A stretch of DNA of 5,398 bases. Source: JAEZKC01 sp046546375. Lineage in GTDB: Bacteria; Fibrobacterota; Chitinivibrionia; Chitinivibrionales; Chitinispirillaceae. Both the position numbers and the translations under genes were made by a program. The stretch is from assembly GCA_046546375.1 (NCBI GenBank), contig JBKGXV010000151.1, positions 1 to 5,398 of the forward strand, written 5' to 3'. The notes below the pieces were generated by a model. It was not told the origin of the DNA and did no database searches. It was given only the letters and a program-made list of their open reading frames with translations. The number at the start of each line of letters is the position of its first letter. Within the stretch, counting starts at the first letter, position 1. This document shows positions 1-5,398 of the stretch, piece after piece.

Positions 1-685
1 CGTACTGCCCGGATGCTCCCACTTCGACATTATCCTCTTCACCCAGCTCGAGAGTATAGGCAACACGACCGTTTACCTGATTGCGTTCAATATTCGATGC
101 ACTTACCTCTGCTGTATCTAGCGGAGTGAATGGAACCAGATCATAAGAATAACGAGCGGCATCTGGAACGAAACCGACTCCGCGGGGATCTGCCTGAATG
201 AAATAAGCAAGCGCCAGATCGATATTATTCAGTTTGTGAGTCAGTTTAAGTCCCATATCGTAATCATCCTCGAATCCCAGATAATACGCGGTAGAAAACC
301 AGTAGCTGTGAGATGCGTAAGGAAGATCACCGAAAGGCACCTGAGTCACCCCCAGCTCAAGCTGTGTGTTCTCGTTCCAGTTGTACCCCACCCAACCATG
401 ATGAATGAAATGCGCCTGATCGAAAGGATAAAAACGGTACTCGAAATCAATCAGAAAATCGGACTTCTGCCCGGAAACATTGAGTCTCCAGGTGTCCCAT
501 GTCATCTCTACGTCATTGGCGGTAATGTCGTCTTCGAAAGCCTTAACGAAGAAATTGTAACGCAACGCACCACCGATAGAAATACCGTCTTCGCCATCCT
601 GGGCCACAGCAGATCCGACAAAAAGCATCCCTGCCGCGGCAGAAGACACCAGAACCGAACGAAGAGTTTTGTACCATTTTTTCAT
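1..685 (-). CDS. Outer-membrane porin-like beta-barrel protein (partial; C-terminus beyond left edge)
   Basis: Reading the minus strand from ATG at 685 gives 228 uninterrupted residues that run off the left edge, so the 3' end is missing. Residues 1-28 are a classic Sec signal peptide: a basic start (MKKWYK), a hydrophobic core, and AVA at 26-28 before Q29 as the likely signal peptidase I site. The mature part has alternating, aromatic-rich strands typical of an outer-membrane barrel, with aromatic clusters such as FEYRFYPF (81-88), IHHGWVGYNW (94-103), VPFGDLPYASHSYWF (116-130) and YYLGFEDDYDMG (134-145). The ATG is preceded by AAAGGGGGG (693-701) with a 7-base gap, which fixes the start. 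It lies downstream of the glycine betaine operon on the same strand, separated by about 117 bases containing a likely terminator, so it may have its own promoter. Known: porin-like proteins of this general make-up exist in marine Gram-negatives. Inferred: it might be an outer-membrane channel for osmolytes. I do not recognise a named gene. Confidence 0.8.
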   Translation of the reverse strand, partial: MKKWYKTLRSVLVSSAAAGMLFVGSAVAQDGEDGISIGGALRYNFFVKAFEDDITANDVEMTWDTWRLNVSGQKSDFLIDFEYRFYPFDQAHFIHHGWVGYNWNENTQLELGVTQVPFGDLPYASHSYWFSTAYYLGFEDDYDMGLKLTHKLNNIDLALAYFIQADPRGVGFVPDAARYSYDLVPFTPLDTAEVSASNIERNQVNGRVAYTLELGEEDNVEVGASGQY

Positions 686-692
686 CAAGTAA

Positions 693-701
693 CCCCCCTT
701 T
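693..701 (-). promoter_or_regulatory. Ribosome binding site of the porin-like gene
   Basis: On the minus strand AAAGGGGGG lies 7 bases before the ATG at 685. It supports that start and the full signal peptide. The run of six G is a variant of the usual GGAGG core. Confidence 0.6.
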
Positions 702-740
702 GAGGCTGAAGTATTCGCACGTTTTGAGTAATCAAAGACT

Positions 741-792
741 ATTAAAAAACCTCATACTTGAGAACAGAATACGCCCTCAGCAGGGCGCATTC
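741..792 (-). terminator. Tandem-hairpin terminator after the binding-protein gene
   Basis: Just after the TAA of the binding-protein gene, the minus strand can form a first hairpin at 767-792. Its stem is GAAT, one mismatch, then six further pairs (CGCCCT/AGGGCG read on the plus strand) closed by a 4-base loop. It continues into a small second hairpin at 751-762 (CTCA, loop AGTA, TGAG), then G and six T (744-749). The strong hairpin lacks an immediate T-tract; the weak second one has it. Termination is therefore likely but may be incomplete, which would let some operon transcripts reach the porin-like gene. Confidence 0.55.
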
Positions 793-802
793 ATACAAAC
801 GT

Positions 803-1663
803 TTACTGCTGTTCAGGCGGTATCCAGGAATTCACCTTTTCCTCGTTTTCCTCGATCCATCTCAGAGCAGACTCATAGGGATCAGCACCTTCCTCCTGAT
901 TCCACACCATAACCTGCTCCATGTCTTCAGCAGTCCATTCGAAGTTATCCAGGAATGCGTGCACCCGGGGCATATCCTCTGCAAGCCCCGCACGGACAGC
1001 AGTTGAGATATATTCCTCACCACCGTATACATTATCAGGATCTGCGAGGTATTTGAGATCCCAGCGGGCAAATTTCCAGTGAGGAGTCCAGCCGGTAACC
1101 ACAACCCAGTTTTCATTATTGATTGCATCAGCCAAGGCTGCAGTCATAGTGGCACCGCTTCCCTCTACGAGCTCGAAATTGTCTTCCAGCTCATAAGTTT
1201 CCAGAGCGACTTCTGTTTTTGACATTATACCCGCTCCGGGATCGATACCGATGATCTGACCATTGAACTGATCGGCATTTTCGTTTAACTGAGGAATAGA
1301 ATCGATCTCGACATAGTCAGGAACAACCAGCCCGATTCTCGTCCCCTCCAGATTGGGTCCGAGCATCTCCAGACGGTCCTGAGTTTCAGCCAGATAATCC
1401 GCATGAGTAGTAGGCAGCCAGGCGGCAACCATACCGTCGGCATCACCGGTAGCAACAGCTTCCCACATCGCAGCGGCACTCACTGAGGTAATAGTGACAT
1501 CATACCCCATCTTCTCCTGCAGAACAGCACGTACCACATTCGTGCTGGCAACCTCGGTGGCCCATTCCACATAGACCAGTTCCACTGTTCTGTCCTGCTG
1601 CTGACATCCGCTGAATACCAGGGTTAACGCAAGCAGCAATCCAGCCAGAGCAATTCTTCTCAT
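803..1663 (-). CDS. opuAC: Glycine betaine/proline betaine ABC transporter substrate-binding lipoprotein (OpuAC/ProX type)
   Basis: This 286-residue protein captures glycine betaine or a similar quaternary-ammonium osmolyte and delivers it to the permease encoded just upstream. Residues 1-19 are a lipoprotein signal (MRR, hydrophobic core, lipobox FSG) with C20 as the predicted lipidated cysteine. The mature part has two lobes. The first carries YVEWATEVASTNV (31-43), MWEAVATGDAD (66-76) and AAWLPTTH (80-87). The second carries IGIDPGAGIM (138-147) and TGWTPHWKFARWDLKYL (190-206). By comparison with the B. subtilis OpuAC motifs I remember, W34, W82 and W192 should form the tryptophan cage that holds the trimethylammonium group. 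The two lobes occur in the opposite order to B. subtilis OpuAC. The gene starts 18 bases after the permease stop, with AAGGAGG at 1668-1674 only 4 bases before ATG. A likely terminator follows. The residue after C20 is Gln rather than Asp. The exact substrate (glycine betaine, proline betaine or other) cannot be told from sequence. Confidence 0.93.
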   Translation of the reverse strand: MRRIALAGLLLALTLVFSGCQQQDRTVELVYVEWATEVASTNVVRAVLQEKMGYDVTITSVSAAAMWEAVATGDADGMVAAWLPTTHADYLAETQDRLEMLGPNLEGTRIGLVVPDYVEIDSIPQLNENADQFNGQIIGIDPGAGIMSKTEVALETYELEDNFELVEGSGATMTAALADAINNENWVVVTGWTPHWKFARWDLKYLADPDNVYGGEEYISTAVRAGLAEDMPRVHAFLDNFEWTAEDMEQVMVWNQEEGADPYESALRWIEENEEKVNSWIPPEQQ

Positions 1664-1667
1664 AAAG

Positions 1668-1674
1668 CCTCCTT
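1668..1674 (-). promoter_or_regulatory. Strong ribosome binding site of the substrate-binding protein gene
   Basis: The minus strand reads AAGGAGG, then CTTT, then ATG at 1663. It is a near-perfect anti-16S match and stronger than the sites of the two upstream genes. This fits the usual need for more binding protein than membrane components. The 4-base spacing is short. Confidence 0.7.
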
Positions 1675-1681
1675 TTTAGGT

Positions 1682-2539
1682 TTAGTGAAGTTTTCTCGGC
1701 ACAGTATTTCTTGTTCCCAAATGCTGGGTGATTCTATCCAGGATCATAGCTACTATCACCACGCCGACACCTGCCTCAAAACCCATCCCGGGCCTTAGAC
1801 GCTGAATGGCTTTCCATACCTCAGCCCCCAGTCCACCCGCACCGATCATCGAAGCGATAACAGCCATGGACAGGGCAAGCATAATGGTCTGGTTCACGCC
1901 GGCCATTATCGTGGGTGTTGCAATAGGCAACTGTACCTTAATCAGCTTCTGAGCCCCGGTTGCCCCGAAGGCATCACCGGCCTCCACCAACTCTTTGGGC
2001 ACCTGTCGAATACCAAGTGCGGTCAGCCGGATCGCAGGCGGGATGGAAAAAATCACGGTAGCAAACACTGCTGAAACGGTTCCCAATCCGAAAAACGGAA
2101 TCGCCGGAATCAGATATACAAAAGCGGGCATGGTCTGCATGAAATCCAGTACGGGCGTGAGAATGCGCCCGGCGGTATCGTTCAGTGCAGCCAGAACTCC
2201 AAGAGGCAGTCCCATCGCCACAGCAAAGACCGTCGATACCAGCACCAGTGCAATTGTCACAATCGTTGCTTCCCACAGGTTCAGATTCCAGAGAATGAAC
2301 AAACCGGCTGCGGAATACACAGCAATTTTCCTTCCAACAAGAAAAAAGATCGCAGATCCCAAAATGATTATGAACAACCAGGGCGGGAGCAGAAGTACAA
2401 CCGATACCACCGCATCAATCGCACTCTCGATAAAAGTAGACAGTGCTTTGGTCACACCGGAAAAGGTTGTAGTGAGAAAATCCAATATCGCTTCAATCCA
2501 CCGGCCCAGAGGTATTCTAAAAAGAGGCTGATCATTCAT
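1682..2539 (-). CDS. opuAB: Glycine betaine ABC transporter permease (OpuAB/ProW type)
   Basis: This 285-residue inner-membrane protein forms the transport path for betaine, probably as a homodimer. An amphipathic N-terminal stretch (1-45) is followed by hydrophobic segments near 46-68, 72-88, 91-118, 137-175, 213-240 and 255-268. The EAA loop that docks on the ATPase lies at about 183-205 (ELVEAGDAFGATGAQKLIKV). Family signatures include MQTMPAFVYLIPAIPFFGLG (134-153) and GAGGLGAEVW (233-242). The length is close to B. subtilis OpuAB. I chose the ATG at 2539, which overlaps the ATPase stop as ATGA and implies translational coupling. An in-frame GTG at 2554 would add only MGWWR and lies inside the ATPase gene with no clear ribosome site. 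There is no fused binding domain, unlike the OpuABC fusion of Lactococcus; that function is in the separate lipoprotein gene that follows. Confidence 0.93.
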   Translation of the reverse strand: MNDQPLFRIPLGRWIEAILDFLTTTFSGVTKALSTFIESAIDAVVSVVLLLPPWLFIIILGSAIFFLVGRKIAVYSAAGLFILWNLNLWEATIVTIALVLVSTVFAVAMGLPLGVLAALNDTAGRILTPVLDFMQTMPAFVYLIPAIPFFGLGTVSAVFATVIFSIPPAIRLTALGIRQVPKELVEAGDAFGATGAQKLIKVQLPIATPTIMAGVNQTIMLALSMAVIASMIGAGGLGAEVWKAIQRLRPGMGFEAGVGVVIVAMILDRITQHLGTRNTVPRKLH

Positions 2540-3735
2540 TCTCCACCACCCCACTCTGCCAGCCCGGCAAGAATAGACCCGTGCATAACTTTTCCTTTCA
2601 GATGTCCCATTTCATCCACAACTGCAAGGGGGAATTTCAAATTGACAATGATTTTGATAAGATCCCTCGCAGCCACATCCGGCAATACCCTCTGCTGCTC
2701 GTCATTTTCCAAAATCGGCTTAAGGTCCTTTATGCCCTCTTTAGCAGCCTGCGAGGCCGCTTCCGCAGACACAAACCCCTGAAGAGTTTGATCTTTGGAC
2801 ACCACAAAAGCGAACGATTCCCCGCATTCGCGCATCTGATGAAGCGCGGTGAGCGGCCCGTGATTGAGCCCGACCACCGACCGGGCCTTGACCATCACAT
2901 CCGCGGCGGTAATCACCTTGCTTACGTCCACATTCTCCACAAACCGCTCCACATACCTGCTTGCAGGCTTGGTGAGAATATCCTCGGGTGTTCCGATCTG
3001 AACCACCCTGCCGTCTTTCATCAGCACTATGCGATCCCCTACCTTGAGAGCCTCATCAAGGTCATGAGTGATGAAGACAATGGTCTTGTGAACAGTGCTC
3101 TCAAGCGACAGAAGCTCATCCTGCATATCCGTGCGAATCAAAGGGTCAAGCGCACTGAACGCCTCATCCATAAGAAGAACGTCCGGCTCCACGGCAAGTG
3201 CGCGGGCCAATCCAACGCGCTGCTGCATACCGCCGCTGAGCTCATCGGGGTAACTGTCTCCCCAGCCTTCCAAACCAACCAGCGACAATGTTTTCTGGGC
3301 CCGCCTGCGGCGCTCTTCAGGTTCAACCAACTGTATTTCAAGGCCGAATTCAACATTCTGCTGCACCGTACGGTGAGGCAGCAGACCGAATCTCTGGAAC
3401 ACCATTCCGAATTTTGTTCTGCGGAACTCCCGAAGTTTCTCCTGATCCAGAGCTGTCACATCCACATCATCGATGGTTATTTTTCCCTCTGTGGGTTCAT
3501 AGAGCCGGTTGATACAGCGAAGCAGAGTCGACTTGCCGCTTCCTGAAAGCCCCATCACCACAATGGTCTCCCCCTCGTATATATCAAAACTGACATCGGC
3601 AACTCCGAGAGTATGCCCCGTTTTCTTGTGTATCTCCTCCCGAGATGCACCTTCCCGCATCATCTTCAATGCTTTTTCCGGATTGGGACCGAAAATTTTT
3701 GTACAGTTGGAGATGCGGATTTTGGTTTGTGCCAT
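2536..3735 (-). CDS. opuAA: Glycine betaine ABC transporter ATP-binding subunit with C-terminal CBS domains (OpuAA/ProV type)
   Basis: This 399-residue protein hydrolyses ATP on the cytoplasmic face to drive osmolyte import and is the first gene of the operon. The nucleotide-binding domain is complete: Walker A GLSGSGKST (62-70), Q-loop Q114 in VFQRFGLLPHRT, signature LSGGMQQR (166-173), Walker B VLLMDE (186-191) with catalytic E191, D-loop SALD (194-197) and switch histidine H224 (FITHD). A 40-residue N-terminal extension (CTKIFGPNPEKALKMM and following) is characteristic of the ProV/OpuAA subfamily. From about 275 to 390 there is a CBS-domain pair; in L. lactis OpuA such a pair senses ionic strength and gates transport. 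The ATG at 3735 (MAQTK) is preceded by GGGTGGGA (3738-3745). An alternative ATG at 3750 adds MQGGN but has no ribosome site. The stop overlaps the permease start by four bases. All key catalytic residues are present, so it should be active. Confidence 0.95.
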   Translation of the reverse strand: MAQTKIRISNCTKIFGPNPEKALKMMREGASREEIHKKTGHTLGVADVSFDIYEGETIVVMGLSGSGKSTLLRCINRLYEPTEGKITIDDVDVTALDQEKLREFRRTKFGMVFQRFGLLPHRTVQQNVEFGLEIQLVEPEERRRRAQKTLSLVGLEGWGDSYPDELSGGMQQRVGLARALAVEPDVLLMDEAFSALDPLIRTDMQDELLSLESTVHKTIVFITHDLDEALKVGDRIVLMKDGRVVQIGTPEDILTKPASRYVERFVENVDVSKVITAADVMVKARSVVGLNHGPLTALHQMRECGESFAFVVSKDQTLQGFVSAEAASQAAKEGIKDLKPILENDEQQRVLPDVAARDLIKIIVNLKFPLAVVDEMGHLKGKVMHGSILAGLAEWGGGE

Positions 3736-3785
3736 ATTCCCACCCTGCATTCAGTTGAACAGTGATTGTTACCTGGGATTTCAAC

Positions 3786-3810
3786 ATATTCATTCAGACC
3801 GAACGAATAT
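3786..3810 (-). promoter_or_regulatory. Inverted repeat / leader hairpin upstream of the betaine operon
   Basis: On the minus strand, ATATTCGTTC, a 5-base spacer GGTCT, and GAATGAATAT form a 10-bp stem with one G-U wobble. On the plus strand the same position would be an A-C mismatch, so the RNA fold is better on the operon transcript. It lies about 50 bases before the ATPase ATG and downstream of the candidate promoter. It could be a leader hairpin in the mRNA or the operator of a repressor. Known: betaine uptake genes in several bacteria are controlled by MarR-like (GbsR-type) repressors. No regulator gene is in the window. Confidence 0.4.
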
Positions 3811-3874
3811 CGCCTGTTGTCTGAAACATGTTTTTCTAGCAGCACACGTTTAAACAAGCATGATCAAGCACAAC

Positions 3875-3903
3875 AAAATAAGCAATATCCGTGGTTTGAT
3901 CAA
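3875..3903 (-). promoter_or_regulatory. Candidate sigma-70-type promoter of the betaine operon
   Basis: The minus strand has TTGATC (3903-3898), a 17-base spacer, and TATTTT (3880-3875), each matching 4 of 6 consensus bases. Transcription would start near 3868, giving a leader of about 130 bases that includes the dyads at 3848-3855, 3824-3833 and 3786-3810. The match is moderate and other start sites are possible. Confidence 0.35.
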
Positions 3904-4169
3904 GTCAGCTCAACCAGAGAAGCTTATAAAGCAAAAACCCTGCCACCCTTGAAAAGCTGTTTGAATTAATGAGGTATCGATTCGGATAAATTTTCAATGA
4001 AATCATTGTACAATCCGAGAAGTTTACGGCTTCCATCTATACCGGAAAAGTCAGCCCTACTGAATGCTTTCAGCATACCCAGACTTTAAGAGATCCCTTC
4101 AGGGAAATAGTTTTCCTCGAATGTATCAAAAGTCACCTGATTCCGGGACAGACATGGCTTCACAACGGA

Positions 4170-4199
4170 TTGACCATAAATTCTCTGATCATATATATT
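4170..4199 (+). promoter_or_regulatory. Candidate sigma-70-type promoter of the TPR lipoprotein gene
   Basis: TTGACC (4170-4175) and TATATT (4194-4199) are separated by 18 bases; each matches 5 of 6 consensus positions. The expected start near 4206 leaves a leader of about 50 bases before ATG 4255. The surrounding sequence is AT-rich. Confidence 0.45.
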
Positions 4200-4254
4200 A
4201 ATCTGTCGTGATGAACAGTTTCACCCTGCCATAACTCAATTGATGGGATATTAC

Positions 4255-5292
4255 ATGAACCTATTCAAACCAGCAGTACTCCCCCTATTACTGTATATTT
4301 TGCTGGCGGTTTTTTCCTGCGCCCCGAGAAAACTGATCAGAAACGGTGATTCTCTGGAAAAAGCAGTGGTACTCTTCAAGCAGAACTCATTGAAGAAAGC
4401 ATATGAAAGCCTCTCCTATGCACTGGAAGAGGAGCCGATCTATGAGGAACACTTGTGGATTGCAGAGATTCTGAGAAGACAGAACAAACACGATTCCGCT
4501 TATGCAATATTGAGTCAGTATATTCAGACAAACAAAAAAAGCAGCTTCGCATTCACCGTACTGAGCGATATGTTCAATCCGCAATTCAGCAATTGGAACA
4601 AAAGTGATTTCGATTCCAGCTACAGTTACATAAAAAAAGCTGTAGAATGCAACGACAATGACGGAAATGCCTGGATGTCGGTATGGAACCACGCGCAGCG
4701 TGTGGGAAACGATTCATTGGAAAGGCTCTCACTTGAGAAGCTGTACACTATCGGATTCTTCAACGAAAACATTCTGGAACGGAACAGATGGATGCTTAAA
4801 AGCGTGCCGGAAAGTTCCATTGTAATCACAAATGGAGATTTCGACACATATCCCGCTCTGTCACTGCAGATTGTGGAATCACTCCGAACTGATGTGGTGA
4901 TTCTCAACCATCCCATGCTGACTATGGAATGGTATGCCGAAATGGCCCACGAAAGAGCCGGCATTCCTTTCACTCTGGAATACGAACCCACCCCAAAAGG
5001 GAGTATAGAGTTCTACGAGGATGGAAAACCGGTTGCCCTGGGTTGTGATTCGCTCATATTCCACTGGCTTGAAACAAATGACCAGCACACCAACCGTCCC
5101 CTGGTCTTTGCAGGTACTGTAAGCAGTATGCTGTATGAACACCTCCCTTATACACGCGTAAACAAGGGTGCTTACTGGTACTTCAATTATTCAGATAATC
5201 TTTTCAGAAATCAGAATAATCTTGAACAGATACTGTTCGAAAATGTGTCGCCTCAGAAACTGCTGGGACCTCATTGCAGCAGTTCAGATTAA
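4255..5292 (+). CDS. TPR-like lipoprotein with C-terminal TNGD module, function unknown
   Basis: This gene encodes 345 residues. Residues 1-21 are a lipoprotein signal peptide (MNLFK, hydrophobic core, VFS) with C22 as the predicted lipidated cysteine; A23 follows, so in an E. coli-type Lol system it would go to the outer membrane. Residues about 34-168 are alpha-helical with TPR-like pairs (for example AYESLSYALEEEP at 49-61 and SAYAILSQYIQTN at 81-93). From about 186 the character changes: SSIVITNGDFDTYPAL (187-202), then ESLRTDVVILN (208-218) and MEWYAEM (224-230). This resembles the soluble module I recall at the C-terminal side of large Bacteroidota DUF2723 membrane proteins (motif like TNGDNDTFP followed by RTDV). 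Here it stands alone without transmembrane segments. I chose ATG 4255 because GGGA lies 6 bases upstream and it gives a clean signal; TTG 4240 and ATG 4243 are in frame but lack a ribosome site. No terminator is visible after it, so it may be co-transcribed with the next gene. The role is unknown. Confidence 0.85.
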   Translation: MNLFKPAVLPLLLYILLAVFSCAPRKLIRNGDSLEKAVVLFKQNSLKKAYESLSYALEEEPIYEEHLWIAEILRRQNKHDSAYAILSQYIQTNKKSSFAFTVLSDMFNPQFSNWNKSDFDSSYSYIKKAVECNDNDGNAWMSVWNHAQRVGNDSLERLSLEKLYTIGFFNENILERNRWMLKSVPESSIVITNGDFDTYPALSLQIVESLRTDVVILNHPMLTMEWYAEMAHERAGIPFTLEYEPTPKGSIEFYEDGKPVALGCDSLIFHWLETNDQHTNRPLVFAGTVSSMLYEHLPYTRVNKGAYWYFNYSDNLFRNQNNLEQILFENVSPQKLLGPHCSSSD

Positions 5293-5386
5293 CATACGGA
5301 GAAACGCGCTTAGCAAATCCCGCCCATGCACAAAATCCCATGATCAAGGAGTTTGCTGAAATCACGCGAGGACTGGTCTGAATTCC

Positions 5387-5394
5387 AAAGGAGA
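5387..5394 (+). promoter_or_regulatory. Probable ribosome binding site for a gene beginning at or beyond the right edge
   Basis: AAAGGAGA lies 4 bases from the window end, about 95 bases after the stop of the lipoprotein gene, on the same strand and with no terminator between. The final bases TAT would complete an ATG if the next base is G, or a start could follow a few bases later. It suggests a downstream plus-strand gene, possibly in one operon with the lipoprotein gene. Confidence 0.45.
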
Positions 5395-5398
5395 GTAT

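Larger units (their letters stand above)
3751..4254. other. Divergent intergenic region between the betaine operon and the TPR lipoprotein gene
   Basis: About 500 bases separate the starts of two divergent genes. The left part (3751-3910) holds a candidate operon promoter and three dyads: the 25-base hairpin at 3786-3810, AAACATGTTT at 3824-3833 and GTTTAAAC at 3848-3855. A direct repeat of TGATCAAG occurs at 3861-3868 and 3897-3904; the second copy covers the candidate -35. The right part (4170-4200) holds a candidate promoter for the plus-strand gene. The middle (about 3910-4165) shows no gene I can support. A 36-codon minus frame at 3966-4076 and a stop-free plus frame at 3990-4208 exist, but the first lacks a ribosome site and the second lacks a start codon. 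I see no tRNA, CRISPR or insertion-sequence ends. Confidence 0.6.

Noticed and set aside
236..1006. Plus-strand open frames at 236-703, 700-912 and 758-1006
   Set aside because: They lie antisense to the porin-like and binding-protein genes, which have clear signal peptides and family motifs. The plus frames have no ribosome sites or recognisable domains.
1995..3546. Long plus-strand open frames at 1995-2531 and 2581-3546
   Set aside because: They are antisense shadows of the permease and the ATPase, whose motifs are unmistakable on the minus strand. The length reflects codon bias of the real genes.
3766..3969. Plus-strand 67-codon frame in the intergenic region
   Set aside because: It has no ribosome site, no recognisable motif, and low-complexity composition, and it overlaps the candidate operon promoter and dyads.
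3966..4076. Minus-strand 36-codon frame starting at ATG 4076
   Set aside because: The peptide looks fairly protein-like but has no Shine-Dalgarno site and no recognised family, and the same frame is closed by a stop just upstream. A gene remnant is possible but unsupported.
4083..4096. Small hairpin TCCC-TTCA-GGGA in the intergenic region
   Set aside because: The 4-bp stem has no adjacent T-tract and no gene ending nearby, so a terminator is not supported.
3990..4211. Plus-strand stretch of about 73 codons without a stop
   Set aside because: There is no ATG, GTG or TTG in a suitable position and no known motif. A stop-free run of this length in one of six frames is not rare by chance.
5340..5381. 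Thirteen-codon plus-strand frame between the lipoprotein stop and the right edge
   Set aside because: It has no ribosome site and is too short to support. I considered it as a leader peptide but saw no attenuator-like hairpin.

Overview
The window looks like chromosomal DNA from a diderm (Gram-negative-type) bacterium. It encodes an outer-membrane barrel protein with a Sec signal peptide and two lipoproteins, uses the standard code, and has good Shine-Dalgarno sites. A complete glycine betaine uptake system next to a porin-like gene suggests a saline or osmotically variable habitat. The lineage cannot be fixed from the sequence. The last gene carries a module I associate with Bacteroidota and related phyla, which is only a weak hint.

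Layout. Bases 1-685 (minus strand) hold the N-terminal 228 residues of an outer-membrane porin-like protein that runs off the left edge. Bases 741-792 hold a tandem hairpin followed by T6, the likely terminator of the next operon. Bases 803-3735 (minus strand) are a three-gene ABC operon transcribed in the order ATPase with CBS domains (opuAA/proV type), permease (opuAB/proW type), lipoprotein substrate-binding protein (opuAC/proX type). The ATPase and permease genes overlap by an ATGA; the binding-protein gene follows after an 18-base gap with a strong ribosome site. Bases 3751-4254 are a roughly 500-base divergent intergenic region with a candidate promoter in each direction and several dyads on the operon side. 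Bases 4255-5292 (plus strand) encode a TPR-type lipoprotein whose C-terminal half carries a TNGDFDTYP module. The window ends in a ribosome-binding-site-like sequence that probably serves a gene starting at or just beyond the right edge.

How the genes work together. The binding protein captures glycine betaine (or a related compatible solute) through a predicted tryptophan cage. The permease carries it across the inner membrane, and the ATPase, with its CBS pair, powers and probably gates transport in response to ionic strength. The neighbouring porin-like gene lies on the same strand downstream of the operon and might give the solute its route through the outer membrane; that is an inference from position. 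The TPR lipoprotein is divergently transcribed and has no evident link to osmoprotection.

Novelty. Most of the window is an ordinary osmolyte transporter locus. The points most worth a second look are the porin next to it, the free-standing TNGD-type lipoprotein, the domain order of the binding protein, and the dyad in the operon leader. I do not see a clearly undescribed system.
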